64,000 nucleotides of DNA from Trebonia sp963795335 (GTDB lineage: Bacteria; Actinomycetota; Actinomycetes; Streptosporangiales; Streptosporangiaceae). The stretch is taken from positions 310,001 to 374,000 of the forward strand of contig CAWCHI010000006.1 of NCBI GenBank assembly GCA_963795335.1. The letters run 5' to 3'. A model generated the notes under the pieces. It was not told where the DNA came from. It searched no databases and worked only from the letters and a program-made list of their open reading frames with translations. A program made the position numbers and the translations under genes. This document shows, piece by piece, positions 55,750 to 64,000 of this stretch (positions within the stretch are counted from its first letter, which is position 1; each line of letters begins with the position of its first letter).

Positions 55750-58187
55750 CAGCCGGCGGACCGGGGCGGCCGCGCTGGCGGTCATCCTGTCCTCGATATC
55801 GCTGTACCCGATCTTCATCGGAACGCTCTGGTTCTGGGCCGCCTGCGGCTCGGTCGCCGTCGTCGCGCTGGCCGGCACCCTGACCCGGCTGCGCCCGCTG
55901 CCGAGCGTGGTGACCCCGGCCGCCACCTCGGTCAGCCTGGTGCTGTACCTGAACATCGCATTCTCCAACGCGACCTCGCTGTACCACCTGCTGCCGACGC
56001 CGTCGTCGCTGTCGGCGCTGTGGCGGATCGCCGGGCAGGGCTTCAGCGAGTCAGCCGGGTACGCTACCCCGGTTCCCGAGCTGCGCGGCATGGTGCTGCT
56101 GGCGGCGGCCGGTGTCGGCCTCATCGCGGTGCTGACCGACTTCATCGCGGTCCGGCTTCAGTCGGCCGCGCTGGCCGGCCTGCCGCTGCTGCTGCTGTTC
56201 ACCGAGCCGTTCACGCTCAGCGTGTCCCGTGGCTTCGTCGGCACGACGGTCGCGTTCTGCGCCGGCGTGGCGGGCTACCTGGCCCTGCTCTCGAGCGAGT
56301 CCAGGGACCGGATCAAGGAGTGGGAGCACCCCGACTCGGCCGGGCGCGACGCGCCCGACACCCGGCCGCTGGCGGCGGCCGGGCGGCGGGTCGGCTTCGC
56401 GTCGGTTGCCGTCGCACTGTGCGTGCCCCTGTTCATCCCCGGTCTGCACGTGACCCGGCTGTTCGGCGGCCAGCCCGGCATCGGCGGCAGCGGCGGGCAC
56501 GGGAGCTCCGAGGGCGGCTTCCCCGACCCCTACACCCAGCTGTCACAGGAGCTGCACCAGAGCCAGCCCACCACCGTGCTGACCTACAAGTCCAACGTCA
56601 GTTCACCTGACTACCTGCAGATCTACACCCTGGACAAACTGACCGATACCGGCTGGACGCTCTTCAGCCAGCCCGAGTCGACCGTTCCGGTCGATCCCCG
56701 GCTGCCGGCACCGCCCGGCCTGACCAGCACCGCCGGGGTGAGCAGCACGCTCACCACCGTCACCATCGCGGGCGGCGTCGGCAACGACTACCTCAACGCG
56801 CTGCCCGCGCCGTACCCGGCGACGACGCTGCGGTCGAGCGGGACCCTGCGGGCCGACCGCTCCACGCTGATGCTGTTCGACGGGGGCGTCGCCTTCGGCG
56901 GCCTGACCTATAGCGTCACCAGCCTGGCCGAGGACCCGCCGAGCACGGCACTGAACGGCGCGCCGGCCCCGCCGTCCGACATCACCGGCGACTACCTGTC
57001 CGTCCCCGCTTCCTACGACGACCTGCGGTCGGCCGCCGAGCAGGTGGCGGCGCAGGCGCACGCCACGACGGAGCTGCAGAAGGCGGTCGCGCTGCAGGAC
57101 TGGCTGTCAGGCGGCACCTTCACCTACACGCTGAACGCGCCGGCCGTGGTCAACGCGGCCGGCCTGAAGAACTTCCTGGCCACCAAGAAGGGCTACTGCC
57201 AGCAGTTCTCCTTCACCATGGCGGTGTTCGCCCGGCTGCTCGGCATCCCGTCCCGGGTCGCGGTCGGGTTCACCTCCGGGGTGCAGGATCAATCCACCAG
57301 CGCCTGGCAGGTCACCACCCACGACGCCCACGCCTGGCCCGAGCTGTACTTCGGCGGCTACGGGTGGCTGCGGTTCGAGCCGACCCCGACCGGCGGCGCG
57401 GGCCAGGGCACCGCCTACCAGCCGCCCTACTCGCAAATCGGCAACGCGCTGACGACAAGCCCGGCGCAGACGGCGCCAGCCGTCGCCCCCAGCGGCGGGT
57501 CGGCCAGCCCGAATGCGCCCGGCCAGCGCCTCAAGCCAAGCCAGATCCTGGGCAACGACCAGGTCGGGGGCGGTCCGGCGGCTGGCGGCGGGGTCAGCCC
57601 GTGGGAGGTGCTCGGCCTTGTCCTGGCCGGGCTGGCGGCCGTCCTGGCGGTCACCCCGTGGCTGGCGCGGCGGCTGATCAGGCGGCGGCGCTGGCGCGAA
57701 CGGGGGGACGGGCACCGCGTCCCCGGCTGAGCGGGGCCTGGCCCGGGACGCCGCCCGGGCGCACGCGGCGTGGCTGGAACTACGGGACGACCTGACCGAT
57801 CACGGCGCCGGGTCGCTGCCGAGCGAGACCCCCCGGGCGGCCGCCGCCCGGGCGGGCGACCGGCTTGACCTTGACTCCGACGCCCGGGCGGCGCTCGCCC
57901 GGATCTCGATCGCCGAGGAGCGCGCCCGGTACGCACCCGCCCCCGCCGACGGGTCGAGGCTGCGGTCCGACAGCGCCGAGGTGCGGCGGGCAATCGCCGC
58001 CGCGGTGCCGCGCCGTACCCGCTGGCGGGCGCGGCTGGTGCCGGCCTCTGTGCTCGGCTCGGCCCTCAACGCGACGGCGGCGGGGACCGAGCGGCTCCGG
58101 GAGGCGCGGGTGGCGGGCCTGGCCGACCGGTCCCGGGCGGGCCGGAAAGTGAACCGGCGGGAGCAGGAGCAGGCCGGAACGCGGTGA
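55742..58187 (+). CDS. Transglutaminase-like membrane protein (TgpA type), one frameshift
   Basis: About 814 residues once joined. N-terminal DUF3488-like half with about seven membrane helices, then an extracytoplasmic transglutaminase-like domain with catalytic Cys486 in KKGYCQQFSFTMAVFARLLGIPSRVAVGF, His530 in THDAHAWPELYF and the WLRFEPTP strand, a last membrane helix (VLGLVLAGLAAVLAVTPWL) and a cytoplasmic DUF4129-like tail. A run of six G at 57702-57707 breaks the frame (premature TGA 57728-57730); the tail resumes as ARAHAAWLELRDDLTDHGAG and ends at 58187. Third gene of the MoxR-DUF58-TgpA operon. Confidence 0.88.
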
Positions 58188-58271
58188 ACCCAGCCGGTTT
58201 GGCCTGGCCGGGCCGCCAGCGAGTACGGACCGGGAGGAAAGGCGTCTTACCTGGAGGGAACGGGCTAGCGG

Positions 58272-58728
58272 TCAGGCGAGCGCACACGCCCGCCGCGCAC
58301 GCGGCGGGCGAGGTGGTAAGCGGCCGCCCTCCTGGCGCCTTCGCCAGCGCTCGTCGAGCCGCTCGCCGAAGGTGGCGTGGGCTGTTCCCTTGGCCCGGCG
58401 CGAGCGCCGGGAGCGGCGTTTGCCGGCCGGGGCGCCGGACGCGGCCAAGGCCACGGTGGCCATCTGGCGCCAGCTGTTCAGCGCCCAGATGCCGCACAGC
58501 AGCATGACGACGAAGCCCGCGACGGCCAGGCCGATGACCGGCAGCGACGATGCCGGCGGCGATCATGGCCGCGCCGAGAGCCAGGCCGACAAGAGCCTCT
58601 GCCACCCGACGCCGGTAGTGCACGCGGGGATCGCTGGAGCGAACTAGCCGGGCTAGCCTCCGATCCTCCCTGTAGAGCGCCTGCTCGATCTGCTCGAGCT
58701 GGCGCTGCTCATGCTCAGAGAGCGGCAC
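58272..58728 (-). CDS. DUF3040 membrane protein, one frameshift
   Basis: Small actinobacterial protein of unknown function. GTG 58728 with GGGAGG four bases upstream gives PLSEHEQRQLEQIEQALYREDRRLARLVR, the DUF3040 signature. After ALVGLALGAAMIAAGIVAA the frame breaks near 58545 and resumes with MLLCGIWALNSWRQMATVAL and a basic tail. Converges with tgpA. The conserved LSEHEQ...IE.AL start makes the family call safe. Confidence 0.85.
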
Positions 58729-58846
58729 GACGCCTCCCATGAACCCGGGGGGTGGGGTGACTTTCACCTCACTCTACATACCTGGTTCATTTCCCAGAAT
58801 ACGAGGCTCATCACGCACCTTGGAAGGGGCGTCGGCCGGGCTGCCT

Positions 58847-60031
58847 TCAGAAGAGCCTGAAAAGAGCGGCCGGCCGCACCGCGCCGCGCCCGAACCGGCG
58901 GTCGATCCGGTCCACCGCCTGCTCAGCTTCCCGCCAGCCGGCCGGGCGGTCGTCGAACGCCAGCTGCCGGGCCGACCCCGGCGCCGGGCGCAGCCCGGTC
59001 GCGCGGACGCCGACCAGCCGCAGCCGGGCCCGGCGGGTCCAGCCCCGAGCCCTCGTAAAGGGCGCACGCGGTGGCGTAGATCTCCCTGGCCACGTCGGTC
59101 GGCTCGGTCAGCGTCCGCGACCGGGTGATGGTCTTGAAGCTGGCCAGCCGGAGCTTCACCGTCACCGTCCGGGCCACGCAGCCCGGCGACGCGCAGCGCC
59201 TGGGCGGTCCGGCCGGACAGCCGCAGCAGCTCGTTCCTGATGATGGCGGGGTCGTCGACGTCGACCGGGAACGTCTCCTCGGCGCCGACGCTCTTCTCCT
59301 CCCGCCGCGGGATGACCGGCCGCTCGTCGCGGCCCCAGGCGAGGGCGTGCAGGTGCTCGCCGGACGACGCCCAGTTCCCGGCGCAGGGTGGCCGCGGGCA
59401 CGTGCGCGATGTCCCCCACGGTGCGCAGGCCGAGCCGGGTCAGCACCTCCTCGGCCTTGTCCCCCACCCCCCACAGCGCGCTCACCGGCAGCGGGTGCAG
59501 GAACTCGAGCACCCCGCCCGCCGGCACCACCAGCAGCCCGTCGGGCTTGCAGCGGGCGGAGGCGATCTTGGCCACGAACTTGACCGGCGCCACCCCGACC
59601 GAGCAGGTGATGGACTGCTGCTCGCGGACCTGCCGCCTGATCAGCTGGGCGATCGCGGCTGGCGAGCCGAGCCGCCGCCGGGCCCCGGACACGTCGAGGA
59701 ACGCCTCGTCGAGGGACAGCGGCTCCACCTCCGGGGTAACCGCCCGGAAGATGGCCATCACCTCCTTGGACACCTCGCCGTAGAGGTGGTGCCGGGGCGG
59801 GATGAAGACCGCCTGCGGGCACAGCCGCCGCGCCCGGCCGACCGGCATCGCGCTCCGGACGCCGAATGCGCGCGCCTCGTAGGTCGCCGACAGCACCACG
59901 CCGCGGGTGCCGAGGCCGCCGACCACGACCGGCTTGCCCCGCAGCTCGGGCCGGTCCCGCAGTTCCACGCTGGCGTAGAACGCGTCCATGTCCACATGCA
60001 GGATGCGGCAGCCGGCGTCGTCAGTGGACAA
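58847..60031 (-). CDS. dinB: DNA polymerase IV (DinB, Y-family), three or more frameshifts
   Basis: Translesion polymerase. The first 220 codons from GTG/ATG 60031 are intact: ILHVDMDAFYASVELRDRPELRGKPVVVGG (catalytic Asp pair in DMD), VVLSATYEARAFGVRSAMP, VEPLSLDEAFLDVSGA with the catalytic DE, SVGVAPVKFVAKIASARCKPDG and ALWGVGDKAEEVLTRLG. Shifts near 59365, 59180 and 59045 scatter the little-finger domain (HLHALAWGRDERPVI; VTVKLRLASFKTITRSRTL) before AVRPAALFRLF and TGA 58847. No SOS box was recognised upstream. The breaks may be sequence errors, but here loss of function is also possible since dinB is dispensable. Confidence 0.9.
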
Positions 60032-60131
60032 GGACTCACCTCCCGCGGCTGACCAGCGAGTTCGAGGCTAGCGCATTCCGGGCGGCGCGGGCCGCAGGCC
60101 CGCATCGGGGGGTACGCGGGGTTCGCTGCGA

Positions 60132-60973
60132 TCAGGCCCGGTAACCGAGAACGTGCAGCCGGGCGGCGATGTCGCGCAGCGGCGGGCAGCTGGCCGCCGC
60201 CTCCTCCAGCTCCCGCAGCGCCTCGGCCGCGGCCGGGTCGGCCCCGGCCCCGCCCGGCAGCAGGCCGGCGAAGATGCGGATGCCGTGCGCGTCGCCGGCC
60301 CGCAGCCCGGCCCCCTCGATCAGCGCGGTCAGCTCGGGCAGGGTGAACCGCCGTCCAGGCGCGGCCCCCGGCGCCGGAACGGCCGGGTGGCCGGCGCTGG
60401 CCGGCTGCGCGGCGCCCGGCAGCAGGGCCCGCGCCTCGGCGTACTTCCCGGCCAGGGCGCGCTGCAGGACCGCGGCGACGGTGTTAGCGGCGAGCACGCT
60501 GACTGTGCCGCCGGGCCGCAGCACCCGGGCGACCGCCGCCAGCGCGGCCGGCGGTGAGTCCACGTACTCAAGCACGCTGTGGCAGATCACCAGGTCGGCC
60601 CCGCCCCGGTCGGCGACCCGGTCCCGCGGCCGGGCTCGCCGACCAGGGCGGGCAGGTCGGTGGCCTCACCCTGGACATCGGTCAGCGTGACACCCGCCTC
60701 GGCCGCCCGCCAGCGCGCGGCGGCGAGGGCGTCCGGGCTCGGGTCGACCACGGTGACCCGGTGCCCGCGGCCGGCGAGGCCGACCGCGAAGCCGCCCGTT
60801 CCCGCGCCCACGTCAACGATGTCGAGGGCGGCCCGGCCGGTGGCCGTCACCCGCTCGGCGATCACCTGGCCCAGCACGTCCCAGACCAGCGACGACCGCG
60901 AGCCGTCGCGCCTGCGGTCGGCGTCAGGGCCGCGCGTGCCAGGCACGGCTTTCGCGGGAACCTCTGCGGTCAC
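60132..60973 (-). CDS. SAM-dependent class I methyltransferase, one frameshift
   Basis: About 280 residues from GTG 60973. SAM motif I LDIVDVGAGTGGFAVGLA, motif II VTVVDPSPDALAAARWRA, post-I GEATDLPALVG; the frame shifts near 60630 and continues with LVICHSVLEYVDSPPAALAAVARVLRPGG (motif III). C-terminal helices follow. Resembles UbiE/SmtA-type enzymes; the C-terminal part (TLPELTALIEGAGLRAGDAHGIRIF) is of the kind that methylates small molecules or tRNA. Substrate unknown. Not linked in an operon to dinB (101-base gap). Confidence 0.83.
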
Positions 60974-60999
60974 TATTAAACACTCCCCAGGTTGACCGA

Positions 61000-61025
61000 G
61001 CAGTCTCACTGTGCAGTCTCACTGT
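61000..61025. repeat. 13-bp perfect tandem duplication upstream of the methyltransferase
   Basis: GCAGTCTCACTGT present twice in direct tandem, 27 bases upstream of the methyltransferase GTG. Its centre also contains the palindrome ACTGTGCAGT. Could be a slippage duplication or an operator. Confidence 0.85.
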
Positions 61026-61254
61026 AGTGCGGACGACCCGGCAACGGGCGGCCGGTGCGAGAGCAGCAATGGATGACGTCGCGTACGTTCGATATCACTG
61101 ATTGCTGATAAATGGGCCGAACCCCGGACAACCGGGTCCCGTTCTAAAGATCGTGGAGACCTCATTGGGCGTACTCGCAAACCGGGCGAAACCGACACGC
61201 CGCCATGTGCGAATGACCGCACCTGAGGCAGTGCCGGCCCGTATGCTCGACCGC

Positions 61255-61917
61255 ATGCCCGCCCCCGAGCACCTCGAGCTTCCGCATCCCCGGCGCCTGC
61301 TCTGGACGTCTGTGTGGAGCATGGCCGAGTCCGTCGGGCTCCCCTTCGGCACCTATGTCCTGGTCACCGACCTGGTGAGCCCGGACGCTGGCCTGCTGGC
61401 GGGCACGGCCGTGGTCTGGCTGCTGATCGCCGCGCGCAAGCTGGTCACCGGTGGCGTGACGTCGCTGCTGATGATCTCCGCGCTGGTCCTCACCGTGCAG
61501 ACCATGGTCGCGATCAGCACCGGCTATACCTGGATGTTCGAGCTCCAGTTCCCGGTCGGCAACCTGGCCATGTGCGTGATGTTCGCGCGGACCGCCCCGA
61601 CCCGCAAGCCGCTGGTCGCCCAGCTGGCCGAGGAAGTGGTGGCGCTCAAGATGCCGCATCCCGGCCTGCACCGCTTCTTCCAGCGCGCGACCTGGCTCTG
61701 GGCCGGGCTGTTCCTGCTGGTGACGCTCGGCCTTGGCGTCATGATGATGACCGAGCCGTACAAGCTCTTCCTGCTGCTGTCGACGGTGGTGACCGTCGGG
61801 CTGACGGCGGTTGGCGCGGGCATCTGCGCGCTGTGGTTCTTCGCCGTCATCCGCCGCCTGGGCCTGCGGCTGCACTTCGGCACGGCCCCGGGGGCCGCGG
61901 CCGAGGCTGCGGCCTAG
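61255..61917 (+). CDS. Polytopic membrane protein, VC0807/DUF3159-like
   Basis: 220 residues from ATG 61255. Hydrophobic segments: about 24-41 (SVGLPFGTYVLVTDLVS), 48-60, 70-84 (LLMISALVLTVQTMVAIST), 92-105, 140-158 (RATWLWAGLFLLVTLGLGV) and 169-200. The arrangement (LVTGG loops, FP.GNLAMCVMFARTAPTRKPL) resembles the intracellular septation A/VC0807 group. I chose 61255 because codon use upstream drops and TATGCT eight bases before the ATG fits a leaderless promoter; ATG 61213 is an alternative. Frame intact. Function unknown. Confidence 0.7.
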   Translation: MPAPEHLELPHPRRLLWTSVWSMAESVGLPFGTYVLVTDLVSPDAGLLAGTAVVWLLIAARKLVTGGVTSLLMISALVLTVQTMVAISTGYTWMFELQFPVGNLAMCVMFARTAPTRKPLVAQLAEEVVALKMPHPGLHRFFQRATWLWAGLFLLVTLGLGVMMMTEPYKLFLLLSTVVTVGLTAVGAGICALWFFAVIRRLGLRLHFGTAPGAAAEAAA

Positions 61918-61941
61918 GCTCTTCCGCGACGTGGGCCTCAT

Positions 61942-61976
61942 ACGCCCGCCCCGGCACTCGGTGCCAGGGCGGGCGT
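61942..61976 (+). terminator. Hairpin after the VC0807-like gene
   Basis: ACGCCCGCC and GGCGGGCGT pair around CCGGCACTCGGTGCCAG, which itself forms an inner GGCA/TGCC stem. 24 bases after the stop codon. No U-tract. Confidence 0.75.
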
Positions 61977-62476
61977 TCGCGTTGACCGGCCGACGACGGA
62001 CGGGGCGGCCAGGAATCCCGGCCGCCGACCCGATAACGCGGAAACATTCGGCATAGGGGAAACAAACCTGTGCTACCGCACAAAAAGTTACCGCGTTCCC
62101 GCGCACCCCCGGCATGCGCTGCCCAGCTCAGGGTATTTCTTGCTGTTATCCGCTGCAACGGGAGCGGGAGGTGAGACACCACGGCCTCCCCAACGTGAGA
62201 GGGACGGGAACCCGCCCGGTGGAACAGGAGCGGGAGGGAGCGGAAGCCGCATGGGCCGAGGAGCGGGGCCCGGATCGCGGAACGGGCCCGGGAGGACGAC
62301 GGGCAGGGGAAGCGACTCGAGAGAGGGAGCGGGCCGCGTCGAGTCGGACGGGGCCCGGGACAATCAGGCGCGAGGCGGACGGGGCCCGGGAAACAGGCGC
62401 GAGGCGGACGGGGCCGGGGGTACGGGAGCTGGGACGGCGCCAGATGCGGCGGGACTACGTCAAGCGCCCGCGTCAA
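61977..62476. other. Long intergenic region with purine-rich tandem repeats
   Basis: About 500 bases without a supported gene. From 62155 to 62425 the plus strand is strikingly purine-rich (runs such as GGGAGCGGGAGG, GGAGCGGGAGGGAGCGGAAG, CTCGAGAGAGGGAGCGGG). Within it, 62344-62419 is a tandem repeat whose units begin GCGGACGGGGCC and contain GGCGCGAG (copies of about 31, 29 and 17 bases). Frames that cross this stretch have no starts with ribosome-binding sites and no domain features. Confidence 0.6.
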
Positions 62477-62512
62477 GCGCCCGCCCAGGCGTATGGTGCC
62501 CGGGGCGGGCGC
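62477..62512 (-). terminator. Hairpin downstream of nusB
   Basis: GCGCCCGCCC and GGGCGGGCGC form a perfect 10-bp stem around a 16-base loop, 34 bases past the nusB stop on the leftward strand. AAGCGCCCGC is repeated just beyond it (62463 and 62476). Confidence 0.65.
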
Positions 62513-62546
62513 CCTTTGCGTGTCTAGCGGTCGCGGGGCAGCTGGC

Positions 62547-63097
62547 TTACGGGTGGTCGCGGGGCTCGCGGGCCAGGGCCGTCTCGTCGTCGTCGGCGTA
62601 GGGGTCCGGGCTGTCGTCGTCCTCCTCGGCCTCGGCCTCGGCCGCCGCGGCGGCGTCCTCGGCCGCGAAGGCGGACGCCTCCGGGTCGAGCGACAGGGTC
62701 GGCTTCTCCGCCTTGATCCTGGCGAGCACGCCGTTCACGAACGGCGGCGAGTTGTCCGTCGACAGGTCCTGGGCCAGCGCGACGGCCTCGCTGATCGCCA
62801 CCCCGTCCGGCACGTCGTCGGCCCACAGCAGCTCGTAGACGCCGATCCGGAGGACGTTGCGGTCGACCGCGGGCATCCGCTCCAGGGTCCAGTCGACCAG
62901 GTTCCAGGAGATCAGCTCGTCGATCCGTTCCCGGTGGGCGGCGACGCCGCGGACCAGCTCGGCCGCGTACGGCTGGACTGGGACGTCGCCGACCGACTGC
63001 CGCTCGGACAGCAGCTCAAGCGACGGGCAGGCCGCGCAGCTCGGCCTCGAAGAGGATGTCGAGCGCCCGCTTGCGCGCCTTGCGAGCGGGCAGCCAC
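62547..63097 (-). CDS. nusB: Transcription antitermination factor NusB, two frameshifts
   Basis: RNA-binding partner of NusE (S10) in rRNA antitermination. GTG 63097 follows the efp TAG directly. The start AAR..KARKRALDILFEAELRG, then VQPYAAELVRGVAAHRERIDELI, WTLERMPAVDRNVLRIGVYELLWADDVPDGVAISEAV and SPPFVNGVLARI, define the family. Shifts are needed near 63084 and 63025. Residues beyond about 145 form an acidic Ala/Glu/Asp tail (AAAAAEAEAEEDDD) seen in actinobacterial NusB. Ends REPRDHP at 62547. Confidence 0.93.
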
Positions 63098-63656
63098 CTA
63101 GGCCCGTCCGAGGTAAGCGCCGGAGCGGGTGTCGACCTTGACCTTCTCGCCGGTGGTGATGAACAGCGGGACCTGGATCGTCGCGCCGGTCTCCAGCGTG
63201 GCCGGCTTGGTGCCGCCGGTGGACCGGTCGCCCTGCAGGCCCAGGGTCGGTCTGCGCGATGACCAGCTCGACCGCGGCGGGCATGTCCACGTACAGCGGG
63301 GTGCCCTCGTTGAACGCGATCGTCACCGTCTGCTCCTCGAGCAGGTAGTTCGCGGCGTCGCCGACCACCGCGGCCGGGATGTGCGGCTGGTCGTAGTCGG
63401 ACAGGTCCATGAACACGAAGTCGTCGCCCTCGCGGTACAGGTACTGCATGTCGCGCTTGTCGACGTTGGCGATGTCCACCTTGATGCCGGCGTTGAAGGT
63501 CTTGTCGACGACCTTGCCCGACATCACGTTCTTCAGCTTGGTGCGCACGAAGGCCGGGCCCTTGCCCGGCTTGACGTGCTGGAACTCCACGACATTCCAC
63601 AGCTGCCCCTCAAGGTTCAGCGTCATGCCGTTCTTCAGGTCATTGGTGGTTGCCAC
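63098..63656 (-). CDS. efp: Elongation factor P, one frameshift
   Basis: Rescues ribosomes stalled at polyproline. ATG/GTG 63656 gives ATTNDLKNGMTLNLEGQLWNV. VVEFQHVKPGKGPAFVRTKLKN carries the loop lysine (PGKG) that is modified in some bacteria; DKTFNAGIKVDIANVDKRDMQYLY and VELVIAQTDPG follow. After a shift near 63245 the C-terminal OB fold resumes (TGGTKPATLETGATIQVPLF, GEKVKVDTRSGAYLGRA). About 185 residues when repaired. Followed at once by nusB. Confidence 0.95.
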
Positions 63657-63669
63657 GCGTCGTCTCCAG

Positions 63670-64000
63670 TTACAGGACCAGCAGTTCCCTGGTGGTCGAA
63701 GTCAGGAATCGGGCTCGGTCCCCCGCCGTCACCACCAGGACGTCCTCGATGCGGACGCCGCCCGGTGCGGGCAGGTAACACCAGGCTCGACGGTGACAGG
63801 AACCCGGTCGCTCAGTTTACCCGTTCTCGCCGTACCCCAGCATCGGCGCCTCGTGGATCTCCAGGCCGACGCCGTGCCCGAGGCCGTGCTGGAAGTGCCC
63901 GGCGTGCCCGGCCGCCTCGATCACGTCGCGGGCCGCCGCGTCCACCGCGCCGGCCTCCACCCCGTCGCTGAGCACCGCGATGCCGGCCTGCTGCGCGAGC
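63670..64000 (-). CDS. pepQ: Xaa-Pro aminopeptidase/M24 peptidase, 3' part, frameshifted and cut by window edge
   Basis: C-terminal third of a pita-bread metallopeptidase. Visible: AAARDVIEAAGHAGHFQHGLGHGVGLEIHEAP (metal His and substrate His), then after a shift near 63822 VPVTVEPGVYLP (metal Glu) and after another near 63775 GGVRIEDVLVVTAG (metal Glu), ending LLVL at TAA 63670. In this neighbourhood it is commonly pepQ, upstream of efp. The 5' end lies beyond the window. The 13-base gap to efp suggests one operon. Confidence 0.88.

Noticed and set aside
62114..62601. Plus-strand frames through the purine-rich intergenic region
   Set aside because: Gly/Arg/Glu-rich translation reflects the polypurine composition; no conserved segment and no ribosome-binding site.

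Overview
The window is a high-GC, actinobacterial chromosome segment. Support comes from GTG/ATG start codons overlapping upstream stop codons, GC-rich third codon positions, PriA (the actinobacterial HisA/TrpF isomerase), an ileS gene behind a T-box leader, DivIVA/SepF/YggT beside the division cluster, and TIGR03085/TIGR03083 and DUF3040 families. The gene content resembles the Streptosporangiales/Streptomyces side of the phylum, but genus cannot be read from the sequence. No rRNA, tRNA or CRISPR array was seen.

Layout. 0-1.4 kb: right end of an IS30-family insertion sequence. 1.5-14 kb: amino-acid biosynthesis, transcribed leftwards in two blocks: hisD-hisC-hisB-hisH-priA-hisF, and hisI - Trp-associated membrane protein - trpC-trpB-trpA. 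Between them lie a TIGR03085 protein, a small membrane protein and a polyphosphate glucokinase (ppgK). PriA explains why no trpF is present. trpE, often found next to this membrane-protein gene, is absent here. 14-27 kb: an alpha/beta hydrolase, a membrane protein, a tandem pair of related uncharacterised proteins (one membrane-anchored, one disordered with repeats), a GNAT enzyme, dnaE, a mycothiol-type enzyme, an ArsR regulator with its MFS transporter, a lipoprotein, and traR-lspA-rluD. 27.4-31 kb: ileS with an isoleucine T-box. 31-53 kb: a nearly complete division and cell-wall (dcw) cluster, all leftwards: mraZ-rsmH-ftsL-ftsI-murE-murF-mraY-ftsW-murG-murC-ftsQ-ftsZ-yggS-sepF-yggT-divIVA. 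murD is missing, and its usual slot between mraY and ftsW holds an oppositely oriented cystathionine-synthase-like gene. 53.5-58.2 kb: moxR-DUF58-transglutaminase (TgpA) operon, divergent from mraZ. 58.2-64 kb: DUF3040, dinB, a methyltransferase, a membrane protein, then nusB-efp-pepQ.

Quality. Many conserved genes are broken by single-base insertions or deletions, densest in 1.8-9.5 kb and 58.5-64 kb, while about 13-39 kb is clean. Because essential, perfectly conserved proteins (HisF, EF-P, NusB, TrpB, MurE, FtsW) resume in another frame with intact motifs, I read most of these as sequencing or assembly errors, not gene decay. Such genes are annotated over their full reconstructed span and the approximate shift points are given.

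The most original signals are: (1) the two-gene paralogous pair at 15.8-17.5 kb; (2) the replacement of murD in the dcw cluster; (3) a phased array of 10-bp MraZ-like boxes between mraZ and moxR; (4) an inverted repeat spanning the start codon of an apparently leaderless ArsR gene; and (5) several short tandem DNA repeats inside coding regions, including a GGGGCC-type hexanucleotide array in yggS.
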